Of a DNA stretch of 35,620 bases, positions 1-8,110 are shown piece after piece. The position numbers were made by a program, and so were the translations under genes. Source of the stretch: a virus; the IMG/VR virus record IMGVR_UViG_3300027861_000095, positions 1 through 35,620 of that record. The stretch is one strand, 5' to 3'. How positions within the stretch are numbered: position 1 is the stretch's first letter; the number at the start of each line of letters is the position of its first letter. The notes below the pieces were generated by a model. That model saw only the letters and a list, made by a program, of their open reading frames with translations, had not been told where the DNA came from and ran no database searches.

Positions 1-32
1 GTTTGTACCTGACTTTCGAGGTTTGTCTACTT

Positions 33-61
33 TTGACACAAAAAACCCAACGGGATAGACT
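33..61 (+). promoter_or_regulatory. Candidate sigma70-type promoter ahead of the packaging operon
   Basis: TTGACA (33-38, perfect -35) is followed after exactly 17 bp by TAGACT (56-61, 4 of 6 matches to TATAAT). Transcription would start near 68, giving a leader of about 50 nt before the small terminase start. The AT-rich stretch stands out from its GC-rich surroundings. Position and spacing fit a late or structural operon promoter; activity is inferred. The 118 bases before the first gene hold nothing else I can identify. Confidence 0.55.
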
Positions 62-118
62 TACGTCGGTTGGGGCGGTGGCCTGGGAGGACTTAGGTCG
101 ATCATAGGCGGGGCAACA

Positions 119-712
119 TTGACGGAGAGGCGGGTCAGGCCGAATAAGATGGCGGAGGCGGCGGGCGTGACCGTGTCGACTCTTCTCAAGTGGCGCAAGC
201 TCGGGCTACCATTCGAGAAGGACGCGCGAAAACGGGTCTGGTATGACCCCGAGGCCGTCTCGGAGTGGCTCGAGGAGAATGGGCGCACCGGACGCCCTGG
301 CCGTCCGTCCCTGGTGCAGACGATGAAGCGCGAGAAGTACGCGCGGAAGCTCGCGGGGGAGCCGGAGCCCGAGCCGCTCCCGAGGTTGACGCCCTCCCCC
401 GACGTGGTCACCGAGGCCACTACGATGGACCTCGCCGCCGCGAAGCTACGCAAGGAGCTCGCGCTCGCGGAGAAGCACGAGCTTGCCGTCGCCCGGGTGA
501 AGGGTGAGCTGCTCGACGCGGAAGAGGTCGAGCGCGACCGCGTGCGGCGGGTCTCGGTGATCAAGGCGCGTCTGCTGCAGCTCGCCGCGACGGCCGCTCC
601 GCTGTGCGCCGGGAGGGACGAGGGCGAGATCGAGCGCATCATCACAGAAGAGGTGCTCTTGCTCCTGGCGGACTTCGCCCGCGGCGAACGCGACACGGAG
701 GGCGAGATGTGA
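119..712 (+). CDS. Terminase small subunit, Nu1-like
   Basis: This is probably the DNA-recognition subunit of the packaging motor (197 aa). The N-terminus (about residues 5-55) looks like a winged-helix/MerR-type reader: an alpha-helical HTH stretch with AEAAGVTVSTLLKWRKLGLP, then a YDPEAVSEWLEE helix, as in lambda Nu1 and related proteins. A proline-rich linker (about 81-92) leads to a charged helical region suited to oligomerisation and to binding the large subunit. The start is TTG at 119; ATG at 149 (residue 11) is an alternative that would cut into the HTH. It overlaps the large terminase gene by 4 bp (GTGA), so the two are probably translationally coupled. The family call rests on HTH architecture plus position directly before terL. 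Confidence 0.8.
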   Translation: MTERRVRPNKMAEAAGVTVSTLLKWRKLGLPFEKDARKRVWYDPEAVSEWLEENGRTGRPGRPSLVQTMKREKYARKLAGEPEPEPLPRLTPSPDVVTEATTMDLAAAKLRKELALAEKHELAVARVKGELLDAEEVERDRVRRVSVIKARLLQLAATAAPLCAGRDEGEIERIITEEVLLLLADFARGERDTEGEM

Positions 713-2610
713 GCGCGGTGGAAGGGATCTGGACACTCGCCGAGCGGCGAGCGTGGGCACCACCGGAGAAACTGACCTGCTCCGAGTGGGCGGCGCGGTA
801 CCGGATCATCACCGGCAAGGACGCCGCGGAGCCGGGCCGATGGCGCCACGCGCGGACGCCTGCGCTGGTTGAGGTCATGGACTCGCTGGGTGACCCGGAC
901 ATTGACGAGGTGATCCTACGCAAGGCGGCGCGGATCGGTGGAAGCGAAGCCACGCGCAACGCGCTGGGGTACTGGCTGGATCAGGACCCCGGCCCGGTCA
1001 TGCTGGTCTACCCGTCGAAGGACGCGGCGCAGGAGCAGATCACGAATGAGATCATCCCAATGTTGCAAGGGTGCCCGCGGCTAAGGCGGCATTTGACCGG
1101 GCGCGTCTTCGACTTGAACAAGAGCGAGATCGAGACGCAGCGCGCGCGGGTCTATATCGGATACGGTGGGAGCCCGCAGTCTCTCGCGAGTAGGACGATC
1201 CGGTATGTGATCTTCGACGAGGCGGATAAATTCCCGGAGTTCAGCGGGCGGGAAGCGTCACCGCTCGCGCTCGCCCGGCGTCGATTGCAGACGTTCGGAC
1301 GCCGAAAGAAGTTGGTCATCATCTCCACGCCGACGACGCGGGACGGCGTCATCTCGAAATGTTTCGATGAATGCGCGGACCAGCGGCACTACCACGTACC
1401 TTGCCCCCATTGCGGCGAGCTCCAGATACTGGAATGGGCGCAATTGAAATGGCCGTCCGCGGATGGGAGGGAGGAAGCGCCGGCGCGCGCCGCGCGGATA
1501 TTGAACGAGCAACTCGCCTGGTACGAGTGCCCATCATGCAAAGGTGAGATCGAGGAGCGGCACAAGGCCGGCATGGTCGAGCGCGGGTTGTGGGTGTCCA
1601 AAGGGTGCCAGCCCGGGGACCATCCGGAAGGCCGGAGCGTGGCATATCAATTGTGCGCGCTGACTTCGCAGTTGGGTATCACGTGGAGCCAGATCGCGGC
1701 GGAGTGGATACGAGCTCAAGGCGACATCGGCGCGTTGATGGAGCACGTGACGCAGACGCTGGGGCAACCGTTCGAGGAACAAGTCGAAACGGTCTCATCC
1801 CGCGCGTTCGCGATCCGGTCCAAATTCCCCGTGAACAGGGTACCGACGTGGGCGGGGCGGCTCATAAGCACCGCAGACACGCAGAAGAATAAATTCTACT
1901 GGGTGACGCGCGCGTGGGGGCGAAACGAGCGGAGCCGCTTGGTAGCGTTCGGCGAGGCGGGATCATTCGAGGACCTGCGGCGGAAGACCCTGGAAGCGTC
2001 CTACGAATTCACGGAGGGCGGCGGCACGATCTCGCCGGACATGCTCGTGATCGACTCCGGCGGCACGGACGGCAACAAGGCGTTCGCGGACAGCGTCTAT
2101 GCGTTTGCGGGTCGAGATCCGCGCATTTACGCGATCAAAGGCTCATCTCTCGCGAATCCGGCGCGGGACATCGTGAGACGTCGCACGGACGCGACACGGA
2201 AGCGCGGCGCGGATCTCTACATGTTAGACGTGGGCAAATTCAAAGACCTTTTGGCCGCCAGGATACAGATGGAAGAGGTGGACGGCGGCGGCTGGATCTG
2301 GGAGTGCAACGACTCGATCACGGATGAGTATGTCCGGCATATGACCGGAGAACACAAGATCAAGGTACGGAAAGGGAACACCAGGCGCATCCGGTGGGTT
2401 CCACGGTCGGCGGGGCGGCGGGTGGACTACTGGGACTGCGAGGTATACCAGATGGCCGGCGCGAGGTTGGGCCGCGTGGCGAACATGCCGGCGGAGGCGG
2501 AACTGGTGGCGGCGAGGGACAAGATGATGCGGCCGCGAGGTCGTGAGAACCGGGAGGAGGGTAGATCATGGGTCAACGGGTCGGGCTGGTGGAGCGGGAG
2601 AAAACGATGA
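709..2610 (+). CDS. terL: Terminase large subunit, lambda GpA-like
   Basis: Packaging ATPase and nuclease, 633 aa, close to lambda gpA length. The GTG at 709 overlaps the small-subunit stop. Visible features in order are: a GpA-type nucleotide-binding loop RKAARIGGSEA (about 71-81) in place of a classical P-loop; VMLVYPSKDAA (about 98-107); Walker B VIFDEAD (167-173); a coupling motif ISTPTT (205-210); and two zinc-knuckle pairs, CPHC (232-235) and ECPSC, typical of GpA proteins. The C-terminal nuclease part contains STADTQKNKFYW and LVIDSGG acidic motifs. It cuts concatemers and drives DNA through the portal encoded downstream. GpA-type terminases usually package cos-ended genomes, but no cos site could be proven here. 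Confidence 0.93.
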   Translation: MSAVEGIWTLAERRAWAPPEKLTCSEWAARYRIITGKDAAEPGRWRHARTPALVEVMDSLGDPDIDEVILRKAARIGGSEATRNALGYWLDQDPGPVMLVYPSKDAAQEQITNEIIPMLQGCPRLRRHLTGRVFDLNKSEIETQRARVYIGYGGSPQSLASRTIRYVIFDEADKFPEFSGREASPLALARRRLQTFGRRKKLVIISTPTTRDGVISKCFDECADQRHYHVPCPHCGELQILEWAQLKWPSADGREEAPARAARILNEQLAWYECPSCKGEIEERHKAGMVERGLWVSKGCQPGDHPEGRSVAYQLCALTSQLGITWSQIAAEWIRAQGDIGALMEHVTQTLGQPFEEQVETVSSRAFAIRSKFPVNRVPTWAGRLISTADTQKNKFYWVTRAWGRNERSRLVAFGEAGSFEDLRRKTLEASYEFTEGGGTISPDMLVIDSGGTDGNKAFADSVYAFAGRDPRIYAIKGSSLANPARDIVRRRTDATRKRGADLYMLDVGKFKDLLAARIQMEEVDGGGWIWECNDSITDEYVRHMTGEHKIKVRKGNTRRIRWVPRSAGRRVDYWDCEVYQMAGARLGRVANMPAEAELVAARDKMMRPRGRENREEGRSWVNGSGWWSGRKR

Positions 2611-2924
2611 CGAAGCGACGTAGCAGGCGGGCGAAACGGGGCGAGGACCATACGCACGTTGAGCGGGAAGCGAAGACGCTCGGCGACGCGGCGCCGCCAC
2701 CGAGGCCAGAACCGCGCATACCGCCGCCGGTGCAGGTAGTTCAGCGCGTGCGGTGTCCGTACTGCAAGACCGCGGCGGTGACGTGGGACGGCACGCGGAC
2801 CGTACAAATGGACGGCGGCGAGGGCCGCGTTCGGTATTACGTCTGTCGTGAGTGCTGCGATCCGAGCCAGGGCGACATGGCGCCGACGCGGTTCAAGGTC
2901 CTGGAGACCGGCTCGGGAGAGTAG
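2607..2924 (+). CDS. Small zinc-ribbon protein of the packaging block
   Basis: 105 aa. The start is ATG 2607, overlapping the terL stop (ATGA) with a purine-rich GGAGCGGGAG 6 nt upstream; an upstream ATG at 2568 would overlap terL by 43 bp. The N-terminal half is very basic and then proline-rich (PPPRPEPRIPPPVQ). The C-terminal half has a CPYC...CREC pair separated by about 31 residues with beta-like strands between, the layout of a zinc ribbon. No specific family is recognised. Position between terminase and connector genes suggests a DNA- or capsid-associated accessory role, which is inference. Confidence 0.75.
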   Translation: MTKRRSRRAKRGEDHTHVEREAKTLGDAAPPPRPEPRIPPPVQVVQRVRCPYCKTAAVTWDGTRTVQMDGGEGRVRYYVCRECCDPSQGDMAPTRFKVLETGSGE

Positions 2925-2952
2925 GTCCGTAATACGGAACGGCGGGATGGCT
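2925..2952 (+). promoter_or_regulatory. Palindromic element, copy 1 (TCCGTA-A-TACGGA)
   Basis: GTCCGTAATACGGAAC (2925-2940) contains a perfect 6-bp dyad around one A, directly after the stop of the zinc-ribbon gene. As RNA it can fold as UCCG/CGGA with a UAAUA loop and a bulged A in the 3' arm. It is followed at fixed spacing by GATGGCT (2946-2952). The same 17-base core and the same GATGGCT recur at 9125-9152. In this copy the ATG at 2947 opens only an 8-codon peptide (stop at 2971-2973) before the next gene at 2983. Confidence 0.6.
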
Positions 2953-2982
2953 ACCCCGAGATGTAGGGGGTAGTCTCCAAGT

Positions 2983-3195
2983 ATGGCACTCTCCAATTCG
3001 GCGCTTCTCACACTCTATCTTGAGGCCCTCGAGGCGATAGCCACGGGGCAATCCTACACGATCGGCGGGCGGCAACTGTCGCGCGCGAACATCCGCGAAG
3101 TACGCGAGACGATCGAGTGGTTGGAGAAGCGCATTAGACGCGACACTTCGAGAACCGGGGATTGCGACGTCGTGAGATTCGGGAATCCGACATGA
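2983..3195 (+). CDS. Head-tail joining protein, gpW/DUF6148-like
   Basis: 70 aa. The sequence has an N-terminal helix, then an SYTIGGRQLSRANIREVRETIEWLEKRI core that matches my memory of DUF6148/gpW-type mini-proteins (a small beta-hairpin carrying the IGGR motif, followed by a long helix). In lambda, gpW lies between terminase and portal and plugs the portal after packaging; the gene here sits at that spot. The ATG is preceded by a G-rich SD-like stretch (2966-2970). It overlaps the portal start by 4 bp (ATGA). Confidence 0.75.
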   Translation: MALSNSALLTLYLEALEAIATGQSYTIGGRQLSRANIREVRETIEWLEKRIRRDTSRTGDCDVVRFGNPT

Positions 3196-4883
3196 GAGAA
3201 GTAGGGAAACAACGCAGGACATGGAGCGAGTCGGTCGATTCGTTCGTCGGCTTGTTCTCGCCACGCCGCAAGGCCGCGCGCATTGCGTGGCGGAACGCGG
3301 AGAATTCTCTCAGGGAGTACTCCTACCGCTCGGCGCTGCACTCCCGCACGGGGAGCTCGCGCACGTATAGCGGAAGCGCGGATTACCATCTCGAGCTGGG
3401 CTATGACCGCGAAGAGATGGTCGACCGCTCCCGCCAGGCGGAACGGAACAACGTAGTCGCGGCCGGTCTGCTCTCGCGGTGCGTGGAGAACGTCATCGGG
3501 TGCGGGATCGTACCGCGGGCGGATACGGACGACGACGGATGGAACGACCAGGCCGAGGCGCTCTTTGCAGACTGGTGCTACCGGGGCCGGTGCGACGTCC
3601 GCGGCGTTGACAGCTTCTACGATAAGCAGCGGTTGACGTTCCGGAGCTTTCTCAGAGATGGCGACGTCGGGACCGTGCTGGTTGAAGCGGGCTCACGGCG
3701 CGGCATGTTGCAGAGCGTCGAGTCGGACGAGATCGCGTCTCCTATGGGTAAGGTGCTCGGGTCGGACCACGTCGACGGTATCGACCTGGACCCCTACGGC
3801 AAGCCGACGAAGTTCCACATCGTAAGGGACAAGCTACGCCAGAAGCGAGCGGCGAAGCGGGACGCGAGCACGGGACGCGTTACCGTGGACGCTGCGAATT
3901 TCCTATTTCTCGCTCGGCGCACCCGGCTCAACCAGACACGCGGCGAACCGGCTCTCGCGCAGTCGCTCCGGCTACTCGAGCACCTGGACGGTAACATCGA
4001 GGCGGTTGTCGTTGCGACGCGCATGGCGGCGTGCTTCGGCTTGGTGCTGGAAGGCTCCGGGGCGCCCGAAGGACTCCCGCAGGTAACCGGAAGCAATGGC
4101 GAAAGCTATCGGCAATGGAATTTAGAGCCCGGGATGATCAAGCGGTTGGAGGACGGCGACAGCCTCACGCAGATCAAGCCGGAACAGCCCGCTACGAATT
4201 TCCGCGAGTTCGTGACTGTTCTGGGCAGAATGATCGGTTTAAGTTTGGGAATCCCCGTCGAACTCGCATTTTTGGACTTCTCGCAGACCACGTACAGCAG
4301 TGCAAGGGCCGCGCTGCTCCAGGCTTACAGGACGTTTCAGTGCTTGCAGCAGGAGTTCGTCGAGGGGTTCGTGCGCCCGGTATGGGAATGGAAGATACGC
4401 CAGTTTGTCGAAGAGGGCCTTCTCGCCGAGCGCCCCGACATGTACCGCGCGCAATACATTACCCCGGCCTGGCAATGGGTCGACCCGGTCAAAGAAGTGC
4501 AGTCGAACCTTGCCGCGGTGGACGCCGGAATGGACACGTTGAGCAACGTGGCGCGCTCGCTGGGTCGGGACTTTGACGGCATCATGCGGACCCGAGCCCG
4601 TGAGATTGCGAGCATGAAGGCGGCCGGCGTGCCGCTCGTGCAGTCGAACCTGACGCGGGCGCTCGAGGACCCGGACGCGGAAGAAGCGGCGAAGGACAAG
4701 GTCACGCGCGAGCGCGAACGCGAGCGGGAGAGGGAACAGGCGGCGGCGCAGATCGAGACGCTGGAAGAGCGCAACCGGATGCATATCGCGTTGACCGCTA
4801 CCGACGCGGCAAGAGACGGCGAAACGCAGTCGCGAAGCCTGAAGATGCGCGACACCGCCCGCGCCATAGAACGGAGTCTGTAA
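3192..4883 (+). CDS. Portal protein, lambda family
   Basis: 563 aa, the usual size for lambda-type (gpB-like) portals. It forms the dodecameric DNA channel at the capsid vertex and docks the terminase. Recognisable parts are: the N-terminal region with RQAERNNVVAAGLLSRCVENVIG; TFRSFLRDGDVGTVLVEAG; the DHVDGIDLDPYGKPTKFHI beta region; LFLARRTRLNQTRGEPAL, the typical arginine-rich stretch; and LGIPVELAFLDFSQTTYSSARAAL. The last 70 residues are a very charged coiled coil (a run of alternating Arg and Glu near 515-525). The start at ATG 3192 overlaps the preceding gene. Confidence 0.92.
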   Translation: MREVGKQRRTWSESVDSFVGLFSPRRKAARIAWRNAENSLREYSYRSALHSRTGSSRTYSGSADYHLELGYDREEMVDRSRQAERNNVVAAGLLSRCVENVIGCGIVPRADTDDDGWNDQAEALFADWCYRGRCDVRGVDSFYDKQRLTFRSFLRDGDVGTVLVEAGSRRGMLQSVESDEIASPMGKVLGSDHVDGIDLDPYGKPTKFHIVRDKLRQKRAAKRDASTGRVTVDAANFLFLARRTRLNQTRGEPALAQSLRLLEHLDGNIEAVVVATRMAACFGLVLEGSGAPEGLPQVTGSNGESYRQWNLEPGMIKRLEDGDSLTQIKPEQPATNFREFVTVLGRMIGLSLGIPVELAFLDFSQTTYSSARAALLQAYRTFQCLQQEFVEGFVRPVWEWKIRQFVEEGLLAERPDMYRAQYITPAWQWVDPVKEVQSNLAAVDAGMDTLSNVARSLGRDFDGIMRTRAREIASMKAAGVPLVQSNLTRALEDPDAEEAAKDKVTREREREREREQAAAQIETLEERNRMHIALTATDAARDGETQSRSLKMRDTARAIERSL

Positions 4884-5498
4884 ATGGGAGCAAACAACGG
4901 GAACGGCTCGCGGCTACCGCAAGGGGAGAACGAGAGCGAAGGCGACCACCTGGCGCGACTGCTCATCGTCAACGCCAAAAAGGCCGCGAAGGAAGCTGCG
5001 GCCGAGTCGAAGGCCGCTTTCGAGTCTGAAGCGCAGCGCATGATGGCGCGGTTCGCCGGGCTCATAGAAGCCGAGCATATAACGGACATTGAAGGTGCGA
5101 GAGACAAGGCGCTCGAGGGGTTGAAGGAGTACGTCGCCGGCGTCCGCGAGAGTCAGCCTGTCGTCGAGTTCGATCTCGCGCCGCTGATGCAATGCGTGGA
5201 GACGCTCGGCTCGGCTATCAAAGAGTTGCAGATCACCAACGAGGTCGACACCACGCCATTTGCCGAGGCGCACAGCAAAGCCATCGCCATGCTGGTCGGT
5301 ACGCGTCAGACGATCGCGCAGTGTGCGACGGCGTATCAAGAGCAGATCGAAGCGAACGCGGCGCTCGCGCTGGCGGTTGCGTTGGGTGCGGAGAAGATCG
5401 TGCAAGGGCTCGCCGCCACGAAGACGACGAGGCGGATTATTGACATCGAACGAGATCGTGACGGGCGTATGACTCGCGCCGTCGTGACGGAGGGCTAA
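4884..5498 (+). CDS. Hypothetical helical phage protein downstream of portal
   Basis: 204 aa, starting on the base after the portal stop. It is almost entirely predicted helix: an Ala/Lys/Glu-rich N-terminal coiled-coil region (about 25-85), a hydrophobic middle segment, and a C-terminal RRIIDIERDRDGRMTRAVV, a basic-then-acidic tail of a kind I have seen in phage structural operons. No named family is recognised. Length, helicity and place suggest a minor head protein or scaffold-like factor, but the following protease already has a long C-terminal helical part, so this role is uncertain. Confidence 0.75.
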   Translation: MGANNGNGSRLPQGENESEGDHLARLLIVNAKKAAKEAAAESKAAFESEAQRMMARFAGLIEAEHITDIEGARDKALEGLKEYVAGVRESQPVVEFDLAPLMQCVETLGSAIKELQITNEVDTTPFAEAHSKAIAMLVGTRQTIAQCATAYQEQIEANAALALAVALGAEKIVQGLAATKTTRRIIDIERDRDGRMTRAVVTEG

Positions 5499-5501
5499 CG
5501 G

Positions 5502-5987
5502 GTGGCTATTGACCTGAGCGCGCTTCGCGCCGAACTGGACGCAGACCCGCGCGGACTGGGCTACGCCGGTAAGACGGTGCACGAGTTGAAGCCGATCATC
5601 AACGGCAACCCGGAGACGGTGAGCCGTCCGATCTCACCGGGGACGCTCTGGGAGTGGTTCGATCAGCACTCGCGCCTGGTCGCGCTGGGAGTTGCGCGCA
5701 CGGATGCTGCGCTCACGGTGGAGCAACGGAATGCAGCGCAAGCCGTCTGGTACTCGCTCGGCGGCGATGTGGTCGATGAGGTCACGCGCGGCGAGCTCCC
5801 CCAGAGCATTGACCTCACGAGCTCGCCATTCATCCACGCGGTCTCGTTAGTTGTCGCGGCGGATGTTTTGAGTGCGGTGCAAGGCGCGGCGGTGCTCGCG
5901 CTTGGCAACGTGAGCCTACCGCGAGATGAGGCTATTGGTCTCGGGCACGTTCGAGAATCGCACATAAGCGCAGCCTTGGCGCTGTAG
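5502..5987 (+). CDS. Conserved-looking phage protein of unknown function
   Basis: 161 aa with a GTG start 3 nt after the previous stop. The opening, AIDLSALRAELDADPRGLGYAG, resembles a family that recurs in phage structural operons without an assigned function. The rest is mixed: a region with SPGTLWEWFDQH, then Ala/Val-rich helices near the C-terminus (AVSLVVAADVLSAVQGAAV) that are amphipathic rather than clearly membrane-spanning. It is part of the same tight operon as portal and protease. Confidence 0.72.
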   Translation: MAIDLSALRAELDADPRGLGYAGKTVHELKPIINGNPETVSRPISPGTLWEWFDQHSRLVALGVARTDAALTVEQRNAAQAVWYSLGGDVVDEVTRGELPQSIDLTSSPFIHAVSLVVAADVLSAVQGAAVLALGNVSLPRDEAIGLGHVRESHISAALAL

Positions 5988-6000
5988 AGGAGATTAGACA

Positions 6001-6486
6001 GTGGCCAACGAGATACATGCCAAGCTGGGCGCGGTTTCCACGCTGACGATCAGGCCGGACCTTGACACGTCCGACTTGGCGAATGGGCTACCAGACACCG
6101 CAAACCGCTGCTCTACGGTGGTGACCGGCGGGACGTCGCCGCAGGTCAGGGTGTTCTACAAGGTAACGACTGCGAACACGCCGACGACTAACACGCTGAT
6201 CGAGTTTTATCTCTCGGTGGGCTCGACGGGCGCGACGGACTTGGTCACCGCAGGCGGGACAGAGGTCGACGACAACATCGCATCTTTCGACAAAAATCAG
6301 GCGCTTTTTCTCCATGCCCAGGTGACGACGGGGACAAGTGGAGCCACGTATACAGGTAGCTTTACTTTTGATAACGGGGGCGACGATTGGCGCTTGATCG
6401 TAGTCAACGAAACCGGCGCGGCGTTGTCTGGCACGCAGGCTGACCATGTCATCCAGTATCGCACGATAACACCTGAGGTCCAGTAA
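6001..6486 (+). CDS. Hypothetical beta-rich structural protein
   Basis: 161 aa, GTG start at 6001 with a good GAGGAG Shine-Dalgarno about 8-13 nt upstream. The sequence is Thr/Gly/Ser/Asp-rich with alternating hydrophobics and no Cys-rich or catalytic motif, as in beta-sandwich virion proteins. A GSFTFDNGGDDWRLIVVNETG segment looks like strands of an Ig-like or jelly-roll fold. It lies directly before a LamG protein and may be a capsid or tail decoration. Function is not recognised. Confidence 0.7.
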   Translation: MANEIHAKLGAVSTLTIRPDLDTSDLANGLPDTANRCSTVVTGGTSPQVRVFYKVTTANTPTTNTLIEFYLSVGSTGATDLVTAGGTEVDDNIASFDKNQALFLHAQVTTGTSGATYTGSFTFDNGGDDWRLIVVNETGAALSGTQADHVIQYRTITPEVQ

Positions 6487-6492
6487 GAGTAG

Positions 6493-7317
6493 ATGAGCGT
6501 CAAGCCTTCCAATCCGGTCATCAATCGTTCCCATCCGCTCGCGCGCGGGCTGGTGGGGGCGTGGGCTTTCGAGGACGGTGGTGGGTCGGTTTTGAAGGAT
6601 ATTTCTGGGCGGGGCAATGACGGTACTATCGTCAATAGCCCCTCATGGATAAATACCGCGCACGGTGGCGCGCTCGATTTCACGGGCGGGACAAATACCG
6701 ACTATATCGACCTGGGCAACAAAGCGGATTTCAAACCGGCAGCGAACCAGGGGATTTCATTCTCTGCCTGGGCGCGACCCGATACTCTGTCCGGCTGGGA
6801 CTGCCTGTATGGTCACCGCCACAGCGGCCTAAGCTCTGCGATTACGTTGTTCCGAACTCCCTCGGGGGAATTTGAGGTTACGTTTAGGTCGAACAGCCGC
6901 GCGGATGGTTCTGCGGAGTCCATCGCGGGTGTGTTCGCTGCTGGGGTTTGGGTTCACCTCGTTGCTGTTCGTCGCCCTGACGGGCAGGTAGATGGCTATG
7001 TAAATGGCGTGAAGACCACGCTCTCGTATACCTGCTCAGGCGCAATTGATGACCAAAACGTCAGTGCCAGCATCGGGCGCCACAGCTACAGCACCTCCCA
7101 AGACTGGGATGGGCATATCCAAGATTTCAGGATGTGGTCACGCGCGCTCGCTGACTCAGAGGTAATTGACCTCTACGCTCGGCCCTTCGACCTCTACTCC
7201 CCCGCAGTAGGCACGCATGAGCGGTACTATCGGGTCGCGCTACCGTCCGCCGGTCAACCCGCTTTTAAGCGATGGTCTCAACGAACAAATCAACCAGTTT
7301 TCGGAAGGGGCTTTTAA
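6493..7317 (+). CDS. LamG/concanavalin-A-like domain protein (paralogue 1)
   Basis: 274 aa. Residues about 12-230 form a LamG (laminin G, ConA-like lectin/glucanase) jelly roll, shown by HPLARGLVGAWAFEDGGG, DISGRGNDGTI, ALDFTGG, ISFSAWARPDT, a Trp/His/Leu-Val core (GVWVHLVAV), a DGYVNG hairpin and the closing IQDFRMWSRALADSEV. Such domains bind glycans or proteins. In phages they often sit on virion surfaces or adhesins. It shares the opening INRxHPLARGLV and overall architecture with the product at 8111-9118, so the pair probably arose by duplication. Location between portal and protease is unusual. Confidence 0.85.
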   Translation: MSVKPSNPVINRSHPLARGLVGAWAFEDGGGSVLKDISGRGNDGTIVNSPSWINTAHGGALDFTGGTNTDYIDLGNKADFKPAANQGISFSAWARPDTLSGWDCLYGHRHSGLSSAITLFRTPSGEFEVTFRSNSRADGSAESIAGVFAAGVWVHLVAVRRPDGQVDGYVNGVKTTLSYTCSGAIDDQNVSASIGRHSYSTSQDWDGHIQDFRMWSRALADSEVIDLYARPFDLYSPAVGTHERYYRVALPSAGQPAFKRWSQRTNQPVFGRGF

Positions 7318-8106
7318 ATGGCAAGTGGTGACGCGAGACCCGTTCCGCAAAAAGCTGTGGCGTATAGGGTTACATTCCCGGTCTTTGATAATGACGGAGA
7401 CCTAGTCACGGGCGCGGCATCGTTGGACTCTGAAGTGTCGAAGGATGGCGGGGCGTTCGCGGACTGCACCAACGAAGCGACGGAGATCGCCAGCTCGTCG
7501 GGCATCTACTTTTTAGACCTGACTGCTGCGGAACTCAACGCCGACACGGTTTGCATCATAGTCAAAACGACAAGCACCGATGCAAAAACGACCCCGATTA
7601 TTCTCTACCCGGAGGAAGCGGGCGATATACGGGTAGACGTGACGCAGCTCTCGGGGGACAGCACTGCGGCGAACAACGCCGAGTTGTTCTTCGACGGCAC
7701 AGGCTACGCCGCAGCGAACAGCACGATAGGAACCTGCACCACGAACACCGACATGCGCGGTACGGATAGCGCAGCGACTGCGGCGGCGCTCGCTACGGTG
7801 GACGGGATTGTCGATGCCATCCTCGCTGACACGGGTACCGACGGCGTCGTGCTCTCCACGGCGTACCTAAACAAGATCGCTGACCATGTCCTACGCCGCT
7901 CGTGGGAGTCGGCGGCGGACAGCTCCGACGGGGACGCTAAGGCGTTCCGTAGCCTGCTCGGCGCCGTCGCTAAGTTGGTCAACAAGATCGCCGTCGCGGG
8001 CGCGACGCTCTCGATATACGAAGAAGATGACAGCACGGTCATCGGACAGCAGGCTCTCTCCAGCGATAGTACAGCAGACCCCATAACCGCCGCAGATACC
8101 GTTTAA
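7318..8106 (+). CDS. Phage surface/fiber-like protein with beta N-terminus
   Basis: 262 aa; ATG directly abuts the previous stop. Residues 1-105 form a beta domain (VAYRVTFPVFDNDGDLVTGA, then SKDGGAFADC, then SGIYFLDLTAAELNAD, ending YPEEAGDIRVDV), a module I associate with phage and metagenomic structural proteins. It is followed by a Thr/Ala/Asp-rich linker and a helical segment (about 195-225). No enzyme motif is visible. It sits between the two LamG genes, so it probably works with them in an adhesive or decorative surface structure; this is inference from context. Confidence 0.75.
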   Translation: MASGDARPVPQKAVAYRVTFPVFDNDGDLVTGAASLDSEVSKDGGAFADCTNEATEIASSSGIYFLDLTAAELNADTVCIIVKTTSTDAKTTPIILYPEEAGDIRVDVTQLSGDSTAANNAELFFDGTGYAAANSTIGTCTTNTDMRGTDSAATAAALATVDGIVDAILADTGTDGVVLSTAYLNKIADHVLRRSWESAADSSDGDAKAFRSLLGAVAKLVNKIAVAGATLSIYEEDDSTVIGQQALSSDSTADPITAADTV

Positions 8107-8110
8107 CCCG

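Noticed and set aside
604-708. Extended N-terminus for the large terminase
   Set aside because: The upstream residues are an Arg/His-rich shadow of the small subunit gene; GTG 709 gives the expected length and GTGA coupling.
4337-5107. Minus-strand open frame (256 codons) opposite the portal end
   Set aside because: Ser/Arg-rich shadow of the portal and the following helical gene; no independent evidence.
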